DNA of 64,000 bases from Psychrobacillus lasiicapitis (GTDB taxonomy: Bacteria; Bacillota; Bacilli; Bacillales_A; Planococcaceae): assembly GCF_006861795.1 (NCBI RefSeq), contig NZ_VDGH01000005.1, positions 62,001 through 126,000 on the forward strand, given 5' to 3'. Within the stretch, counting starts at the first letter, position 1. Each line of letters opens with the position of its first letter. The notes beneath the pieces were generated by a model. The model was not told the origin of the DNA. It worked only from the letters and a program-made list of their open reading frames with translations, and did not search any database. Of the stretch, positions 52,224 to 61,977 are shown one piece after another. Both the position numbers and the translations under genes were made by a program.

Positions 52224-53444
52224 TTATTGTTTGATTGCCAAGTCAAATTCATCATGCAACGCATTGGCAGCGTGAATCATCTCATCTTGAGGGACAACAA
52301 CAGAAACTTTTATCTCGGATGTACTTACCATTTTCACTGGAATATTTTCTTGGCGAAGTCGATCGAACATTTGCGCGGCAACTCCAGGATTGGATACCAT
52401 TCCCGAACCAACGATAGAAACTTTCGCTAAGCCTACCTCAAAGTCCGCAAATGTAAAGCCGAGCGCTTTTTTATGGGTTTCAAGAACTGTAATTGCTTCT
52501 GCTAAAGACTCTTTTTTAATAGAGAATGAAACAGCAGGTCTTACTCCATCTACAATGGATTGCACAATAATATCAACATTTATATGATTTTCCGCAAGAG
52601 TCGTAAAAATTGATGCTAGTGAACCATTAAACGGCACATCATACTCTATCGTTAAACGCACAATATCCGATTCAAATGCTACCCCACGCACTACTAAATT
52701 ATTTTCCACATCTACTTCCTCCTTTAAAATTGTTCCTTCATTTTCTGCAGAGCTTGAACGTACTCTTAATGGTATTTTATAGTTTTTTGCAAATTCGACT
52801 GCTCGCGGATGAAGTACTCCAGCACCTAGATTTGCAAGCTCAAGCATTTCATCGTATTCTAATTGTTCTAGTTTTCTAGCATTTGTAACGTATCTTGGAT
52901 CCGATGTGTATACCCCTTCTACATCTGTATAAATATCACATACATCCGCTTCAATCGTGACTGCAATTGCAACTGCCGTTGTATCTGACCCACCTCTTCC
53001 AAGAGTTGTGATTTCCCCATCAGTTGAAACCCCTTGAAAGCCAGCAACAATTACGATCTTATCTTCTTTCAATAAGTCGCTTATTTTAGAGCCATCCATT
53101 TTCTCTACTCTTGCATTTTTATGTACATTATCTGTCACGAGTCCTGCTTGCCAACCAGTAAGAGAGACGGCATCTAGACCTAGTGCATTTAATTGAATCG
53201 CTAGTAATGACATGGTCACTTGTTCTCCAGTCGAGAGAAGCATGTCCATTTCGCGTTTGGAAGGATTTTCTGTTATTTCATTCGCTAAATTTACCAACTC
53301 ATCTGTTGCTTTACCCATAGCTGATACGACTACAACAATATCATGCCCTTTTTCTTTCTCTTTACTGATTCTGTTTGCTACGCTTGCAATTTTTTCTGTA
53401 TTTGCTACAGAAGTACCACCGAATTTCATCACAATTTTACTCAT
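52224..53444 (-). CDS. lysC: Aspartokinase II, lysine-regulated
   Basis: 406 aa. It phosphorylates aspartate, the first step to diaminopimelate, lysine, methionine and threonine. The kinase domain has IVMKFGGTSVANTEKI, TLGRGGSDTTAVA and a catalytic region VCDIYTDVEGVYTSDPR. Two C-terminal ACT domains follow (from about 260), with VSIVGSGMVSNPGVAAQMF. In Bacillus an internal start gives a beta subunit equal to the ACT part; an equivalent may exist here. A lysine riboswitch precedes it, so expression falls when lysine is abundant. Confidence 0.96.
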   Translation of the reverse strand: MSKIVMKFGGTSVANTEKIASVANRISKEKEKGHDIVVVVSAMGKATDELVNLANEITENPSKREMDMLLSTGEQVTMSLLAIQLNALGLDAVSLTGWQAGLVTDNVHKNARVEKMDGSKISDLLKEDKIVIVAGFQGVSTDGEITTLGRGGSDTTAVAIAVTIEADVCDIYTDVEGVYTSDPRYVTNARKLEQLEYDEMLELANLGAGVLHPRAVEFAKNYKIPLRVRSSSAENEGTILKEEVDVENNLVVRGVAFESDIVRLTIEYDVPFNGSLASIFTTLAENHINVDIIVQSIVDGVRPAVSFSIKKESLAEAITVLETHKKALGFTFADFEVGLAKVSIVGSGMVSNPGVAAQMFDRLRQENIPVKMVSTSEIKVSVVVPQDEMIHAANALHDEFDLAIKQ

Positions 53445-53477
53445 GCATATTCTCTCCCTTGTTTATCTGTAAGGATT

Positions 53478-53512
53478 AAAAAATGCTTTCCACATATTGT
53501 GAAAAGCATTGT
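53478..53512 (-). terminator. Riboswitch-controlled terminator upstream of lysC
   Basis: ATGCTTTTCACA pairs with TGTGGAAAGCAT, then TTTTTT on the minus strand. It is the expression platform of the lysine riboswitch. Confidence 0.9.
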
Positions 53513-53542
53513 CTCATACACGGTCAAATAATGTCCATGTGA

Positions 53543-53710
53543 GATAGCCCTCCAGAATACTGAATTCTGACAATCCTACATTTCTTCAATGCAGAACCAA
53601 CCTAGAATAGGAAAAGCTATACTAGGTTTCGGCAAATGACCCTTTCCTTTAGCAATTGACGGATCTTTTCATCCTCCTGCTAAGTACTCTTGTCAGTTTG
53701 CACCTCTATC
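53543..53710 (-). promoter_or_regulatory. Lysine riboswitch (L-box) aptamer
   Basis: 168 nt. P1 is closed by GATAG/CTATC. The conserved AGAGGTGC starts the aptamer, followed by AGGAGGATGAAAAGATC, GGAAAGGGTCATTTGCCGAA and a five-helix layout. It lies between uvrC and lysC, pointing to lysC, with a terminator hairpin 30 nt downstream of the aptamer. Confidence 0.93.
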
Positions 53711-53720
53711 TTCACTTATC

Positions 53721-53830
53721 AATTACGCCTCGGCGTAATTGCGTCCAGATTTTGAATTGCGCTAGCGCAATTCAAAATCTGTGACATCCGCCGCAGGCTT
53801 AACTTGAAGCAGCAAAAGCTGCTTCAAGTT
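53721..53830. repeat. Cluster of three perfect hairpins between uvrC and lysC
   Basis: Three exact inverted repeats in a row. AATTACGCC/GGCGTAATT (53721-53740). A 36-bp perfect palindrome centred on GCGCTAGCGC (53746-53781). AACTTGAAGCAGC/GCTGCTTCAAGTT with an AAAA loop (53801-53830). The last may end uvrC. The first two, with GCGTCCAGATTTT and AATCTGTGACATCCG, match what I recall as a dispersed repeat of Lysinibacillus-type genomes. Confidence 0.75.
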
Positions 53831-53883
53831 TATAGTGAATATTAAATTGTATCAACCATACCACAAGAAAATTCAGAAGACAA

Positions 53884-55659
53884 TTACTTTTTCTGAAAAT
53901 GTTCTACCATTGTTTCTGCTAGCTTGCTAGAAAGCCCTGCTTCTATAAATTCTTCCTTCGTCGCTGCCTGCATTTTCTTGATCGATCCGAAATGCTTTAA
54001 TAGTATTTTTTTTCGTTTCGGACCTATTCCTTCAATACCATCTAAAGAAGAAGCAATTGTATGTTTTCCTCTTTGTTGACGATGGAACGTAATAGCAAAG
54101 CGGTGTACCTCGTCCTGAATACGCTGTAACAAATAAAATCCTTCACTCGTCCGCTTCATTGGAATTAAATCAATAGGATTTCCGTAAAGTAGCTGTGAAG
54201 TTTGGTGCTTTCCATCTTTTGCAAGCCCAGCAATAGGAATTTCTAAGCCTAACTCATCCTCTAAAATTTCTCGAGCAGCTTCTATTTGCCCTTTTCCTCC
54301 ATCGATAATAATGAGATCTGGTAAAGGTAGATTTTCTTTCAACACTCGTGTGTATCTTCTTCGAATGACCTCTCGCATCGCTCCGTAATCATCATGTTTG
54401 GCAGCAGTTCTCGTCTTATATTTTCGATAGTCCTTTTTATATGCTTTACCATCTACAAAGACAACCATCGCTGAAACAGCGTCGGTTCCATGTATATGAG
54501 AATTATCAAATGCTTCAATTCGGTTTGGAGTGGCAATCCCCATCACATTCCCTAATTCCTCCACAGCTCCTATCGTGCGCTCTTCTTGTCTTTCTATCAG
54601 TTGGAACTTCTCACTTAAAGCAAGTACTGCATTTTTCTTTGCAAGATCTACTAAGTTTTTTTTCAAGCCTTTTTGAGGAGTGAACACTTTCATTTCTAAT
54701 AATTCAGAAGCTAAATGGACATCTGTATCATGAGGAACGAACACCTCTTTAGGTTTAATATGCTCAGGCTTTGCATAAAACTGACCTAAAAACGTTAAAA
54801 ACTCTTCTTCCGGATCACGATATAAAGGAAAAAGCGATACATCTCGTTCGATTAGTTTTCCTTGTCGGATAAAAAATACTTGGACACACATCCACCCTTT
54901 ATCGACGGCATAACCAAATATATCACGACTCGTAAAATCGTTGATTGTAATTTTTTGTTTTTCCATAACCATTTCAATATTAGATATTTGGTCTCTATAC
55001 TCTTTCGCACGTTCGAATTCTAAGTTTTCTGCTGCCTCTGTCATTTTCTCCGTTAATTCTTTTTTTACATCTGTATAACCACCGTTTAAAAAGCTTGTAA
55101 TTTCATCCGTTAACTTTTTATAAGTGGAATCCTCTATCTCCTTTACACATGGAGCTAGACATTGACCTAAGTGATAATATAAGCAAACACGATCTGGTAA
55201 TTTTGCACACTTTCTTAATGGGTATATTCGATCTAATAGTTTTTTTGTCTCAAAAGCTGCATGTGCATTTGGATAGGGACCAAAATATTTCCCTTTATCC
55301 TTTTTCACTTGTCTTGTAATGATTAATTTTGGATTTTTTTCTGCAGTTATTTTAATGTATGGATACGTTTTATCGTCCTTTAGCATAATATTATATTTTG
55401 GATCATGCTTTTTGATGAGATGAAGTTCTAGAATAAGGGCTTCTAACTCTGACGATGTAACGATATATTCAAAATCAACTATTTCTTGTACTAATCTTTG
55501 TGTTTTCCCATCATGTGATCCAGTAAAATAAGAACGTACACGATTTTTCAATACTTTTGCTTTGCCGACATAAATGATGGTTCCTTGCCGATCCTTCATC
55601 AAGTAACATCCAGGTTCGCCTGGTAATATGGCACATTTTTGTTGTATCAAATCATTCAT
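53884..55659 (-). CDS. uvrC: Excinuclease ABC subunit C
   Basis: 591 aa. It makes both incisions in nucleotide excision repair. The N-terminal GIY-YIG domain reads [20 protein letters not shown], the UvrB-binding UVR motif lies near 200-235 ([20 protein letters not shown]), the RNase H-like domain has [14 protein letters not shown] and LIIDGGKGQ, and helix-hairpin-helix motifs close the protein ([20 protein letters not shown]). It is downstream of trxA, the usual Bacillus order. Confidence 0.97.
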   Translation of the reverse strand: MNDLIQQKCAILPGEPGCYLMKDRQGTIIYVGKAKVLKNRVRSYFTGSHDGKTQRLVQEIVDFEYIVTSSELEALILELHLIKKHDPKYNIMLKDDKTYPYIKITAEKNPKLIITRQVKKDKGKYFGPYPNAHAAFETKKLLDRIYPLRKCAKLPDRVCLYYHLGQCLAPCVKEIEDSTYKKLTDEITSFLNGGYTDVKKELTEKMTEAAENLEFERAKEYRDQISNIEMVMEKQKITINDFTSRDIFGYAVDKGWMCVQVFFIRQGKLIERDVSLFPLYRDPEEEFLTFLGQFYAKPEHIKPKEVFVPHDTDVHLASELLEMKVFTPQKGLKKNLVDLAKKNAVLALSEKFQLIERQEERTIGAVEELGNVMGIATPNRIEAFDNSHIHGTDAVSAMVVFVDGKAYKKDYRKYKTRTAAKHDDYGAMREVIRRRYTRVLKENLPLPDLIIIDGGKGQIEAAREILEDELGLEIPIAGLAKDGKHQTSQLLYGNPIDLIPMKRTSEGFYLLQRIQDEVHRFAITFHRQQRGKHTIASSLDGIEGIGPKRKKILLKHFGSIKKMQAATKEEFIEAGLSSKLAETMVEHFQKK

Positions 55660-55673
55660 TTTATCACCCGTTT

Positions 55674-55706
55674 AAAAAAACCGGGCACCTTAGAGGACCC
55701 GGTTTT
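55674..55706 (-). terminator. Terminator of trxA
   Basis: AAAACCGGG-TCC pairs with GG-TGCCCGGTTTT around AGAGGA/CTAAGG, with TTTTTTTAAAC following on the minus strand. Confidence 0.85.
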
Positions 55707-55709
55707 ATA

Positions 55710-56024
55710 TTATGCGTTTTTTTCTACAAATTGAACTAGTGCTTCTTTCGGTTGGAAACCAACAGCTTTGTCTACTGGTTGACCATCCTTGAATAATACT
55801 AGAGTTGGGATAGACATAATACCAAATTGACTAGCAGTTGCTTGGTTTTCATCCACATCCACTTTAACGATTTTTACTTTATCGCTCATTTCAGCGTCCA
55901 TTTCTTCAAGTACAGGAGCAATCATTTTACAAGGCCCACACCATGTTGCCCAAAAATCTACTAATACTAAACCTTTCTCAATCTCTTGTGAGAAAGTCTG
56001 ATCTGTTCCATGAACTATTGCCAT
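55710..56024 (-). CDS. trxA: Thioredoxin
   Basis: A 104-aa cytosolic disulfide reductase. The active site [15 protein letters not shown] and the cis-proline [10 protein letters not shown] are present; length is exact for TrxA. AAAGGAGGAA precedes the ATG. It lies between etfA and uvrC. A terminator follows, so most transcripts should stop before uvrC. Confidence 0.97.
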   Translation of the reverse strand: MAIVHGTDQTFSQEIEKGLVLVDFWATWCGPCKMIAPVLEEMDAEMSDKVKIVKVDVDENQATASQFGIMSIPTLVLFKDGQPVDKAVGFQPKEALVQFVEKNA

Positions 56025-56110
56025 TAAAAATTCCTCCTTTAGTTACCTATAAATAGATTATAGCAGACTCATATTGCTACATCTACATATTAGCTTACAC
56101 GAAAAGTGAA

Positions 56111-56146
56111 AGCGCCTATGCCTCCGAGGGGCAAGGTGCTGGAGCT
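56111..56146. repeat. Dispersed-repeat-like motif between trxA and etfA
   Basis: AGCTCCAGCACCTTGCCCCT on the minus strand, followed by CGGAGGCATAGGCGCT. It is the same type as the motif at 4052-4083 and like an interspersed repeat that I recall from many Bacillaceae. Confidence 0.5.
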
Positions 56147-56164
56147 ATATCTATACAAGTAAAA

Positions 56165-56189
56165 ACTCGGCTCTAAAAAAGAGCCGAGT
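56165..56189. terminator. Terminator of etfA
   Basis: ACTCGGCTCT pairs exactly with AGAGCCGAGT around AAAAA, with T-runs on the minus strand. Confidence 0.92.
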
Positions 56190-56194
56190 CCTTA

Positions 56195-57172
56195 TTAAGC
56201 ATTTACTTTCAATTGTTTAAATTCTTCCGTAAGCATTGGGATAACTTCGAATAAATCGCCAACAATTCCGTAGTCTGCCACCTTGAAAATGTTTGCTTCT
56301 GGATCTTTGTTGATCGCTACAATTATTTTCGAGTTCGACATACCAGCTAAATGCTGAATAGCTCCTGAAATACCTGCTGCGATATATAGATCCGGTGTTA
56401 CAACTTTACCAGTTTGCCCAATTTGAAGGGAGTAATCACAGTAGTCCGCGTCACAAGCTCCTCGAGAAGCTCCAACTGCTCCACCTAATACGTCTGCAAG
56501 CTCTTTTAATGGAGCAAAACCTTCTTCGCTCTTCACTCCACGTCCACCAGCGATAACAACTTTTGCTTCAGATAAATCTACACCTTCAGATGATTTACGA
56601 ACCACTTCTTTAATAATTGTTCGAAGGTTTGTAATATCTACCGATAACGAAGAGACATCTGCTGATTTACTGTCATCTTTTGCAAATGGTGCAATATTGT
56701 TTGGACGAATCGTAACAAATTCGATACCATCCTTTACTTTCACCTTCTCAAATGCTTTACCAGAATAGATTGGGCGAATGTATACTGCCGCGTCTCCTTC
56801 TCCTTCAATAGCTGTCACATCGGATACTAATCCGATTTGCAATTTACTTGCAATTTTTGGAGAGATATCTTTCCCTAAAGCAGTATGTCCGAATACGATT
56901 GCTTGTGGATTTTCTTGTTCAATAACAGCCAGCAATGCTTGTCCATATCCGTCTGATGTATATTGTTTTAAATGAGGATGTTCCACCGTGATTACACGAT
57001 CTGCACCATATTTGCCGAGTTCAGCTGTCAAACCTTGCACTGAATCTCCTAATAGAACACTAACAACTTCCCCGCCATTTGAAATTTGTTTTCCAGCAGC
57101 GATTGCTTCATAAGAAACGTTACGTAGAGCTCCTTCACGCGCTTCTGCAAGTACTAATACTTTTTTAGACAT
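56195..57172 (-). CDS. etfA: Electron transfer flavoprotein alpha subunit
   Basis: 325 aa. With EtfB it accepts electrons from acyl-CoA dehydrogenases and passes them to the quinone pool. The C-terminal FAD-binding signature is clear: AKVVIAGGRGVKSEEGF, GAVGASRGACDADYC, QIGQTGKVVTPDLYIAAGIS and IVAINKDPEANIF. It lies 42 bp downstream of etfB in the fatty-acid degradation run. Confidence 0.96.
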   Translation of the reverse strand: MSKKVLVLAEAREGALRNVSYEAIAAGKQISNGGEVVSVLLGDSVQGLTAELGKYGADRVITVEHPHLKQYTSDGYGQALLAVIEQENPQAIVFGHTALGKDISPKIASKLQIGLVSDVTAIEGEGDAAVYIRPIYSGKAFEKVKVKDGIEFVTIRPNNIAPFAKDDSKSADVSSLSVDITNLRTIIKEVVRKSSEGVDLSEAKVVIAGGRGVKSEEGFAPLKELADVLGGAVGASRGACDADYCDYSLQIGQTGKVVTPDLYIAAGISGAIQHLAGMSNSKIIVAINKDPEANIFKVADYGIVGDLFEVIPMLTEEFKQLKVNA

Positions 57173-57214
57173 ATTCTTTTCCTCCCGTTTTGTTGAGTAT
57201 TAATTCAAATAACA

Positions 57215-57988
57215 TTAAACGACTTTAGCTTCCGAATGAAGTAATTGAACTAACTCTTTTACTTGGTCAGCTAGTTCGCCTTCTAATACTTTTCCAGCTT
57301 CCTTTTTAGGAGGTAAATAAATTTCTAATGTTTCTGTTTTCGCTTCTACATCATCTTCGTCAATATCTAAATCATCTAGCTCTACTTCTTCTAAAGGTTT
57401 TTTCTTCGCTTTCATGATTCCCGGTAGAGACGGATAACGCGGCTCGTTCAAACCTTGTTGTGCTGTAACAAGAAGTGGTAAAGAAGTTTCTAGAACCTCT
57501 GTATCCCCTTCTACATCACGTTTGATTGAAACAGAAGTCCCGTCGATTTCAAGATTCGTAATAGTTGTTACATAGTTGATACCTAGTAACTCAGCAACAC
57601 GTGGTCCAACTTGTCCAGACCCACCGTCAATTGCAACATTTCCTGCTAATATTAAATCAGCATTTTTATCTTTTAAGTATTCCGAAATGATTTGAGCAGC
57701 TGTGAACTGATCCAGCTCTTCTACATCATCTTCTATGTTAATAAGAACAGCTTTGTCGGCTCCCATAGCTAGTGCTGTGCGAAGTTGTTTTTCCGCATCT
57801 TCTCCGCCCAAAGTAAGTACAGTTACTTCTCCACCCTGTGCGTCGCGAACTTGGATTGCTTCTTCAATCGCATATTCATCATAAGGATTGATGATGAATT
57901 CTGCTCCATCTTCTTGGATTTTACCGCCACTCACTACGATTTTTTCTTCTGTATCAAATGTGCGTTTCACTAAAACATAAATATTCAT
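57215..57988 (-). CDS. etfB: Electron transfer flavoprotein beta subunit
   Basis: 257 aa. It binds AMP and forms the heterodimer with EtfA. The signature VEGDTEVLETSLPLLVTAQQ followed by NEPRYPSLPGIMKAKKKP is typical. N-terminal IYVLVKRTFDTEE and INPYDEYAIEEA also match. GGGAGG precedes the ATG. It is coupled in an operon with fadB upstream and etfA downstream. Confidence 0.96.
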   Translation of the reverse strand: MNIYVLVKRTFDTEEKIVVSGGKIQEDGAEFIINPYDEYAIEEAIQVRDAQGGEVTVLTLGGEDAEKQLRTALAMGADKAVLINIEDDVEELDQFTAAQIISEYLKDKNADLILAGNVAIDGGSGQVGPRVAELLGINYVTTITNLEIDGTSVSIKRDVEGDTEVLETSLPLLVTAQQGLNEPRYPSLPGIMKAKKKPLEEVELDDLDIDEDDVEAKTETLEIYLPPKKEAGKVLEGELADQVKELVQLLHSEAKVV

Positions 57989-58013
57989 TTAGTTATCCTC
58001 CCTTAGCATCTAA

Positions 58014-58787
58014 TTACTTGCCTTTAAAAACTGGTTCTCTTTTTTCTAAAAATGCAGAAATACCTTCTTTTGCATCATCTGAAATAAACACACTTCCAAA
58101 AACATTCGCTTCCGCTCGCACCCCTTCATAATATGAGGCTGGCTTAACATATTGGAGCATGTCTAATGCTGCTTTTACAGCGATCGGGCTTTTCTTTGCA
58201 ATTTTGACTGCAAGCTCTTGTGCACGACTGAATAGCTCTTCTTCAGGATATGCGTGATTGGCTAAACCAATTTTAGCTGCTTCTGAGCCACTGATTGGAT
58301 CGCTTGTTAACAGCATTTCTGCCGCTTTTGCAAATCCAACATAGCGTGGAAGACGCTGAGTTCCAGCAAATCCAGGTATTAAACCTAATTGTAATTCTGG
58401 TAGGCCAAGCTTAGCATTTTCTGAAACAAGACGTATATGACAGCTCATCGCTAATTCTAGACCACCACCGAGGGCAGCACCATGAATTGCTGCAATGACC
58501 GGCTTTGAAAATCTTTCTAATCTTTCAAAGATCATCTGCCCACTTTCAGCTAATTCGGAAAATTCTTCACCTGTGGAAACAGCAGTAAATTCTTTAATAT
58601 CCGCACCAGCAGAAAAGAATCTACCTTCCCCTTTAAGCAAAAGAACACGAACTGCGTCATCATTTTCAACTGCATCTAAAAGATCATTAATCTCTAAGAT
58701 TACCCCTCTTGCAAGCGCATTTGCTGGTGGACGATTTAGTATAACCGTAGCTACACCGTCTTCGATTTCCCATGACAAAAATCCCAT
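58014..58787 (-). CDS. fadB: Enoyl-CoA hydratase (FadB/YsiB-like)
   Basis: A 257-aa crotonase-fold enzyme for the hydration step of beta-oxidation. Oxyanion-hole motifs are GADIKEF and [16 protein letters not shown], and the catalytic glutamate region is [21 protein letters not shown]. It starts 18 bp after the fadR gene in the B. subtilis order lcfA-fadR-fadB-etfB-etfA. Confidence 0.93.
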   Translation of the reverse strand: MGFLSWEIEDGVATVILNRPPANALARGVILEINDLLDAVENDDAVRVLLLKGEGRFFSAGADIKEFTAVSTGEEFSELAESGQMIFERLERFSKPVIAAIHGAALGGGLELAMSCHIRLVSENAKLGLPELQLGLIPGFAGTQRLPRYVGFAKAAEMLLTSDPISGSEAAKIGLANHAYPEEELFSRAQELAVKIAKKSPIAVKAALDMLQYVKPASYYEGVRAEANVFGSVFISDDAKEGISAFLEKREPVFKGK

Positions 58788-58805
58788 TCTTTCACTTCCC
58801 CTTTG

Positions 58806-59387
58806 TTATACTTTTATAGCATTTAATAATAGACGATGTACTTTAGGAGTTAAGTCTATAATGTTATATTTATACTCATTCATCACCCAAGTAGTGGTCG
58901 TCTCATCTATTGTACCAAAAATCATTTGTCTTGCTAACCGAATATCTATCTTTTCATTAAATTCTCCATTTTCAATACCTTCTTTTAAAATGGAATCTAG
59001 TAGCACTAAGTAATTTTTTAATATGGCATTTATACGTAAACGCAGGGCCAAATTTGACTGCCTTAACTCTAATTGAGTAACGGTTGCTAAATGATGATCA
59101 CTCGCAAGTACGTTAAAATGATTTTCAATCATTTGGAATAATTTCTCTGATGCACTCGCGTCTATTTCAATTATTTGTTTTAGATTTTCCGCGAATACCT
59201 CCATCTTTTCTTCAAATACGGAGATTAATATGTCTTCTTTGTTTTTAAAATACAAGTAAATGGTTCCATCCGCCACTCCAGCCTGTTTAGCAATTTTAGA
59301 TACTTGTGACTGATGATAGCCATTTTCAGCAATTACGATAATGGCTGCATCTATAATTTGCTTATATTTCGGCTTGTCTTTTTTCAA
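58806..59387 (-). CDS. fadR: TetR-family fatty acid degradation repressor FadR
   Basis: About 193 aa. The TetR helix-turn-helix reads QSQVSKIAKQAGVADGTIYL, followed by YFKNKEDILISVFEEK, nearly identical to what I recall for B. subtilis FadR. The effector is long-chain acyl-CoA in that species. I prefer a TTG start at 59385-59387 (residues KKDKPKYKQIIDAA after it) over TTG/GTG codons up to five positions earlier, because it fits the family N-terminus and a GGTGGTG site. An exact FadR box lies upstream. Confidence 0.93.
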   Translation of the reverse strand: MKKDKPKYKQIIDAAIIVIAENGYHQSQVSKIAKQAGVADGTIYLYFKNKEDILISVFEEKMEVFAENLKQIIEIDASASEKLFQMIENHFNVLASDHHLATVTQLELRQSNLALRLRINAILKNYLVLLDSILKEGIENGEFNEKIDIRLARQMIFGTIDETTTTWVMNEYKYNIIDLTPKVHRLLLNAIKV

Positions 59388-59470
59388 TATATTCACCACC
59401 AATACTCAATTACATCAATAGGCAATAATTTCTTTGGCCTAGGTTAATAAATTTGGAAAAAATAAAAATA

Positions 59471-59488
59471 TGAATGATTATTCATTCA
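59471..59488. promoter_or_regulatory. FadR operator upstream of fadR
   Basis: TGAATGATTATTCATTCA matches the FadR consensus TGAATGANTANTCATTCA at every position. It lies in the lcfA-fadR gap and should make fadR-fadB-etfBA autoregulated. Confidence 0.9.
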
Positions 59489-59552
59489 TATTTTTATATT
59501 ATATTTAATTTTCAGTAATGTCAATATGTGAATCTCTACTTTTATAACAAAT

Positions 59553-61250
59553 CTAGGATGTTTGCTCTTGCGCTACTTGCTTTAATTTTTCTTCCTCTAT
59601 TAAAGTTCTTCTTAATATTTTTCCAACCGCTGTTTTTGGTAGTTCTTTTCTAAACTCATAAATTCTTGGTACTTTAAATGAGGCCAAATTTTCACGACAG
59701 AATGTATTTAACTCTTCTTCTGTGGTGGACGCTCCCTCTTTTAACACGATGTACGCTTTTACCGTCTCTCCACGATATGCATCAGGTACTCCCGCAACCA
59801 CACATTCTTGTATCGCAGGATGTTCATACAGCACTTCTTCCACATCACGCGGATATATATTATAGCCACCAGCTATAATCATATCTTTTTTCCGGTCTAC
59901 GACATAAAAGTAACCGCTTTCATCCATATATCCTAAATCCCCTGTTAAAAGCCAACCGTCACGCATTGTCATCTCCGTTTCTTCCGGACGATTCCAATAA
60001 CCTTTCATGACCTGAGGACCTTTAACTGCTATTTCTCCAATTTCTCCAGGAGGAAGTGGAGTTGTGGACTCTAAACTGAAAATGGCCGCATCTGTATCTG
60101 GCCACGGTATACCAACTGAACCTTTCACTCGATTCTCGCTATAGATTAAGTTCGCATGAGATACAGGGGAAGTTTCGGTTAATCCATAGCCCTCTACTAG
60201 TCTACCACCCGTAACTTTTTCAAACTTCTCTTGTACTTCTAAAGGTAGGGCAGCAGATCCACTCAAACAAGCTACAATAGAAGATAAATCATATTTTTCT
60301 GCATCCGGATGATTTAATATGCCAATGTAGATAGTTGGTGCACCAGGAAATAGAGTCGGCTTTTGTTTATCAATCGTTTTAAGCGCAGTTTCCACATCAA
60401 ACTTTGGCAATAATATCATTCTATTACCTAACATAACAGCCAATATTAAGACAGTGGTCATCCCATACACATGGAAAAAAGGTAAAATGCCTAGTATGCT
60501 TTCTTCACCTTTCTTGCATTTATATAGCCATGCATCACACATTGATGCATTCGATATTAAATTTTTATGCGTTAACATAACTCCTTTTGGAAACCCCGTA
60601 GTACCACCTGTATATTGTAAAAGCGCAATGTCCTCGTCAAAGTTAAAAGGCATATCGATTGGATTTGCTTTTGCTACTTTCATTATTTCAGGGAATAAAT
60701 GGTTGATCCCCCTATGCTCCACTTTTACACTAAATCCGTATTGCTTCTTTTGTATAAAAGGATACACCAAGTTTTTGGGGAAAGGAAGGTAATCTTTAAT
60801 GCCTGTTAGAATGATATTTTCAAGATCTGTGTCTTTTATTACTTTCGAAATTCGAGGATATAGAATATCTAATGCTAAAATTGCTTTCGCACCCGAATCT
60901 TTCATCTGGTAAGAAATTTCTCGCTCTGTATATAACGGATTTGTTTGCACTACTATTGCCCCTGCATATAAAGCACCGTAATAGCCAATAACCGCTTGCG
61001 GGCAATTTGGTAGCATAATAGCTACTCTGTCCCCTTTTTGAATGCCTAGCATTTGTAAATAGTTCGCAAATTTTAAGGAAGATTCATAGAGCTCCTTGTA
61101 GGTCACATCTTTTCCCATAAAATGAATAGCTATTTTTTCTGGGAATTTGTTATACGTTCTTGTTAGGTATTCTTGGACTGGAATAGATTCATAGGAAAGC
61201 GTATGTGGGATCTCAGTTGGATATTGGGAAAGCCAAATCTTCTCTGTCAT
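59553..61250 (-). CDS. lcfA: Long-chain fatty-acid-CoA ligase
   Basis: A 565-aa ANL-superfamily enzyme that activates fatty acids to acyl-CoA. The P-loop is YTGGTTGFPKGVMLTH, and later motifs are VEGYGLTETSPVSH, GWLLTGDLGYMDESGYF and VDRKKDMIIAGGYNIYP; the adenylation lysine is in PKTAVGKILRR. It heads the fatty-acid degradation cluster, with a FadR-like half-site just upstream. Ribosome site AAGGGGG. Confidence 0.95.
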   Translation of the reverse strand: MTEKIWLSQYPTEIPHTLSYESIPVQEYLTRTYNKFPEKIAIHFMGKDVTYKELYESSLKFANYLQMLGIQKGDRVAIMLPNCPQAVIGYYGALYAGAIVVQTNPLYTEREISYQMKDSGAKAILALDILYPRISKVIKDTDLENIILTGIKDYLPFPKNLVYPFIQKKQYGFSVKVEHRGINHLFPEIMKVAKANPIDMPFNFDEDIALLQYTGGTTGFPKGVMLTHKNLISNASMCDAWLYKCKKGEESILGILPFFHVYGMTTVLILAVMLGNRMILLPKFDVETALKTIDKQKPTLFPGAPTIYIGILNHPDAEKYDLSSIVACLSGSAALPLEVQEKFEKVTGGRLVEGYGLTETSPVSHANLIYSENRVKGSVGIPWPDTDAAIFSLESTTPLPPGEIGEIAVKGPQVMKGYWNRPEETEMTMRDGWLLTGDLGYMDESGYFYVVDRKKDMIIAGGYNIYPRDVEEVLYEHPAIQECVVAGVPDAYRGETVKAYIVLKEGASTTEEELNTFCRENLASFKVPRIYEFRKELPKTAVGKILRRTLIEEEKLKQVAQEQTS

Positions 61251-61309
61251 TCTTTTGCCCCCTTATTTCATAATCGTTCGAACATTCATACTTTCATTAT
61301 AAAGATAAA

Positions 61310-61327
61310 TGAATGACAATTCAATTT
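61310..61327. promoter_or_regulatory. Degenerate FadR box upstream of lcfA
   Basis: TGAATGACAATTCAATTT keeps the left half of the FadR consensus; the right half is weak. It lies 60 bp before the lcfA start. Confidence 0.5.
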
Positions 61328-61343
61328 ATTTCATATTAGAAAA

Positions 61344-61379
61344 AGAGACTGTTGTGATTATTTTATCTCAACAGTCTCT
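61344..61379 (-). terminator. Terminator after the yshE-like gene and small ORF
   Basis: AGAGACTGTTG pairs exactly with CAACAGTCTCT, followed by TTTTTCTAAT on the minus strand. Confidence 0.9.
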
Positions 61380-61403
61380 AAAATGAGCTGTTCACTCATC
61401 CTA

Positions 61404-61484
61404 TTAATCCATTACTACATATATTATTCCGACAAGGACAAAAAGTATGCCTACAGCAATTAAAACTTTCGACAATTTTTCCAT
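61404..61484 (-). CDS. Small single-pass membrane protein (26 aa)
   Basis: The frame reads MEKLSKVLIAVGILFVLVGI and ends YVVMD. A short basic N-terminus is followed by one hydrophobic helix. ATG is preceded by TAGGAGCG, and the gene begins 11 bp after the yshE-like stop codon and is followed by a terminator, which supports real translation. Too short for usual ORF lists. Function unknown. Confidence 0.6.
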   Translation of the reverse strand: MEKLSKVLIAVGILFVLVGIIYVVMD

Positions 61485-61495
61485 TACAATCGCTC

Positions 61496-61909
61496 CTATG
61501 AAATGCTCGCTCCTATAACAAATGATAGGCCAACGGAAATAATAAGGGAAATAAATCCGACGGAGCGATTATCATTTTCTATTTCTTTATCCACATTAAA
61601 ACTTGGGGTTAAAAATTCAAATAGCAAGTATGCGATGATTAGCAAAGTAAAACCGAATAATCCCCAACCAATCATTTGAAAAAATGAATTATGCTGTTCT
61701 ATTGAATACTTAAAAATATTACATACTCCAAAGATTTTTCCGCCAGTTGCCATTGCAACAGCGACATTCCCTTTTTTAATTTCTTCCCAGTTTTTATACT
61801 TTGTAACAAGTTCAAATATAACCATGGAAACAACTAAACATAAAATAACGACACTAAAATAACCAGCTGACTCCACTAGTGGGTTTGCCCAAAAACCAGA
61901 AAGCAACAT
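61496..61909 (-). CDS. yshE: DUF350 membrane protein (YshE-like)
   Basis: 137 aa with four hydrophobic helices (about 10-35, 50-65, 75-95, 112-135). The NVAVAMATGGKIFGVCNIF segment is typical of the DUF350 family, of unknown function in the cytoplasmic membrane. Position downstream of mutSB matches B. subtilis yshE. It is followed by the 26-aa small ORF. Confidence 0.85.
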   Translation of the reverse strand: MLLSGFWANPLVESAGYFSVVILCLVVSMVIFELVTKYKNWEEIKKGNVAVAMATGGKIFGVCNIFKYSIEQHNSFFQMIGWGLFGFTLLIIAYLLFEFLTPSFNVDKEIENDNRSVGFISLIISVGLSFVIGASIS

Positions 61910-61977
61910 GCTAAAAACCCCTTTAAATTTTCCTTACTATACGTGTGAATAGATAAGAAGTTTCAAATTCTTTTTCT

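Noticed and set aside
53445-53720. T-box or S-box leader before lysC
   Set aside because: The AGAGGTGC start, the P1 pairing and the L-box motifs identify a lysine riboswitch; no T-box sequence motif is seen.
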